In this document: positions 31,748-32,886 of the stretch, piece after piece
Position numbering within the stretch: the stretch's first letter is position 1
Layout of the letters: each line of letters opens with the position of its first letter
DNA from: Desulfocurvus sp.
Lineage (GTDB): Bacteria; Desulfobacterota; Desulfovibrionia; Desulfovibrionales; Desulfovibrionaceae
Direction of reading: 5' to 3'
Length of the DNA stretch: 32,886 nucleotides
Assembly (NCBI GenBank): GCA_020692325.1
Contig: JAIMKR010000013.1
Span: 45,209-78,094, forward strand
Notes under the pieces: generated by a model
Seen by the model: only the letters and a program-made list of their open reading frames with translations
The model's database searches: none
What the model was told of the DNA's origin: nothing
Made by a program: the position numbers and the translations under genes

Positions 31748-32886
31748 ATGCCACAGCTTGCCAATGATATTTTTTTGAGCGCGGTGTTGGACCGCACCGT
31801 CATCAGTCTGTCCGGCCGTCCCGTTGGAAAGCTGCTCGACTTGGCCATGAGCCCCGGCGATCCGCTGCCCGTGGTGCATCATATTCTGGTCCGGATGCCC
31901 GGCGGCAACGTGCGCCGCGTGGCCTACAGCGATCTTGCGCTGCTCAACCAGGTTGTGGTTTCCCTGCGGCGCGAGCCCGAGGGGCTGCCGGACCTGCCCG
32001 AGCTGGGCAACGAGGTCCTCATGCGGCGCGACATCCTGGACAAGCAGATCGTGGACGTGGACGGGGCGCGCGTGGTGCGCGCGAACGACCTCAAGCTGAC
32101 GCTCACGAAAGCCGGGCTTTGCCTCTCCGCCGTGGACGTGGGCTTCCGCGGCATTCTGCGCCGGTTGGGATATCTCAAAATTTGGGATTTCTTCGGCGGG
32201 GTGTTGCACCGGCCGCTTTCGCCCAAGGAGATCGATTGGCTGTTGGTGGCCCCGGTTGAGGCCAACCTCTCGCAGCTCACCCTCACCGTGACGCGCGACA
32301 AGCTCTCCGACATGCACCCGGCGGATCTGGCCAACATCATCTCCCAGCTGCCGCATCAGAACGTCACGGCCATGCTCAACAGCATCGACGTGGAGACCGC
32401 CGGCGAGGCAATGGGCGAGATGGAACCCGAGGTCTCCAGCCGCGTGCTTTCGCAGATGGAAAGCGCCCACGCCGCCGACGTGCTGGAGGAGATGCCGCCC
32501 GACGAGGCCGCCGACGTGCTGGCCGAGCTGCCCGACGAGAAGGCCAAGGAACTGCTGGCGCAGATGGATCCCGAGGACGCGGAGAAGGTGCAGGAGCTGC
32601 TGGAGCACGAGGACGACTCCGCCGGCGGACTGATGAACAACGAGTTTCTTTTCGTCCGGCCGGAGGCCACCGTGGGCGAGACCCTGGCCAAGGTGCGCCT
32701 GCTCGCCGACGAGATAGACAACATCTACTACGTGTACGTGCTGGACTCGGAGGAGCGGCTGCAAGGGGTGACGAGCCTGAAGCATTTGTTGCTGGCCCAG
32801 CCCGAGGAGCCCGTGGCCGGCGTCATGAGCCGCAACCCCAAGACCGTGCGGGTCGACTCGACCCTTGAGGACGTGTTGGAGCTGGT
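31748..32886 (+). CDS. PRC-barrel / MgtE_N / CBS-domain protein, 5' part
   Basis: Starts at an ATG preceded by GTGGAGG and runs off the window end, giving 379 codons. Residues 1 to about 165 resemble two PRC-barrel-like repeats (GRPVGKLLDLAMS and DKQIVDVDGARVVRANDLKL). Residues about 185-300 form the MgtE intracellular N domain of short helical repeats (MHPADLANIISQLP, HAADVLEEMPPDEAADVLAELPDEKAKELLAQM). From about 300 comes a CBS pair (SAGGLMNNEFLFVRPEATVGETL, VTSLKHLLLAQPEEPVAGVM). In MgtE these domains sense magnesium and gate the channel. Whether a membrane domain follows is not visible. The PRC-like head is absent from standard MgtE. Confidence 0.88.
   Translation, partial: MPQLANDIFLSAVLDRTVISLSGRPVGKLLDLAMSPGDPLPVVHHILVRMPGGNVRRVAYSDLALLNQVVVSLRREPEGLPDLPELGNEVLMRRDILDKQIVDVDGARVVRANDLKLTLTKAGLCLSAVDVGFRGILRRLGYLKIWDFFGGVLHRPLSPKEIDWLLVAPVEANLSQLTLTVTRDKLSDMHPADLANIISQLPHQNVTAMLNSIDVETAGEAMGEMEPEVSSRVLSQMESAHAADVLEEMPPDEAADVLAELPDEKAKELLAQMDPEDAEKVQELLEHEDDSAGGLMNNEFLFVRPEATVGETLAKVRLLADEIDNIYYVYVLDSEERLQGVTSLKHLLLAQPEEPVAGVMSRNPKTVRVDSTLEDVLEL

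Noticed and set aside
30113-32785. A long minus-strand open frame opposite ruvB, tatA and the MgtE-like gene
   Set aside because: It spans three real plus-strand genes and two gaps, and has a Gln/His/Val-rich shadow composition.

Overview
The window is GC-rich, gene-dense chromosomal DNA from an anaerobic or micro-oxic bacterium. The most likely host is a Desulfovibrionales-type sulfate reducer. The grounds are a class III (anaerobic) ribonucleotide reductase, a hydrogenase maturation factor (HypF), a DUF362 protein, a ferredoxin-fused nitroreductase, a NapH-like polyferredoxin membrane protein, a short RdgC-like protein with a partner gene, and a strong sigma-54 promoter ahead of genes resembling flagellar chaperones. 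The lineage is inferred from gene content and codon style; no rRNA marker is present.

Layout: 1-1218 is the 3' part of nrdD, followed by about 680 bp of non-coding DNA holding two tandem copies of a hairpin-rich unit of about 218 bp. 1897-3258 is a divergent nitroreductase / HxlR regulator pair. 3732-5505 holds a stand-alone receiver protein, a secreted WXXGXW protein and a BON-domain protein. 5539-7845 (minus) holds a Cys-rich secreted protein, tRNA-Leu(TAA) and a stand-alone YcaO protein whose leader can fold two ways over its ribosome binding site. 8048-8987 is a frameshifted HAMP-GGDEF diguanylate cyclase. 9150-11773 (minus) is a membrane protein and an ActP/DUF485 acetate-type symporter pair. 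12124-14763 (plus) is a long GT9 glycosyltransferase followed by a sigma-54-driven two-gene unit. 14845-16521 (minus) is a double ABC ATPase. 16618-21623 (plus) runs DUF362, hypF, an RlmI-type rRNA methyltransferase and a small protein. 22227-23609 (minus) is a NapH-like ferredoxin and a small helical protein. 23795-25581 (plus) is an RdgC-like gene, its partner and an SGNH esterase. 26005-27540 (minus) is a CgeB-like glycosyltransferase. 27612-31138 (plus) is rlmE, a yebC-family gene and ruvC-ruvA-ruvB. tatA and the 5' part of a PRC/MgtE_N/CBS protein close the window.

Most of the window is ordinary core genome. The parts that deserve a second look are the ycaO leader, the tandem structured repeats, the sigma-54 unit next to the extended GT9 enzyme, the RdgC-like three-gene unit, and the broken cyclic-di-GMP gene. 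I did not find a CRISPR array, prophage, insertion sequence, integrase or clear defence island.
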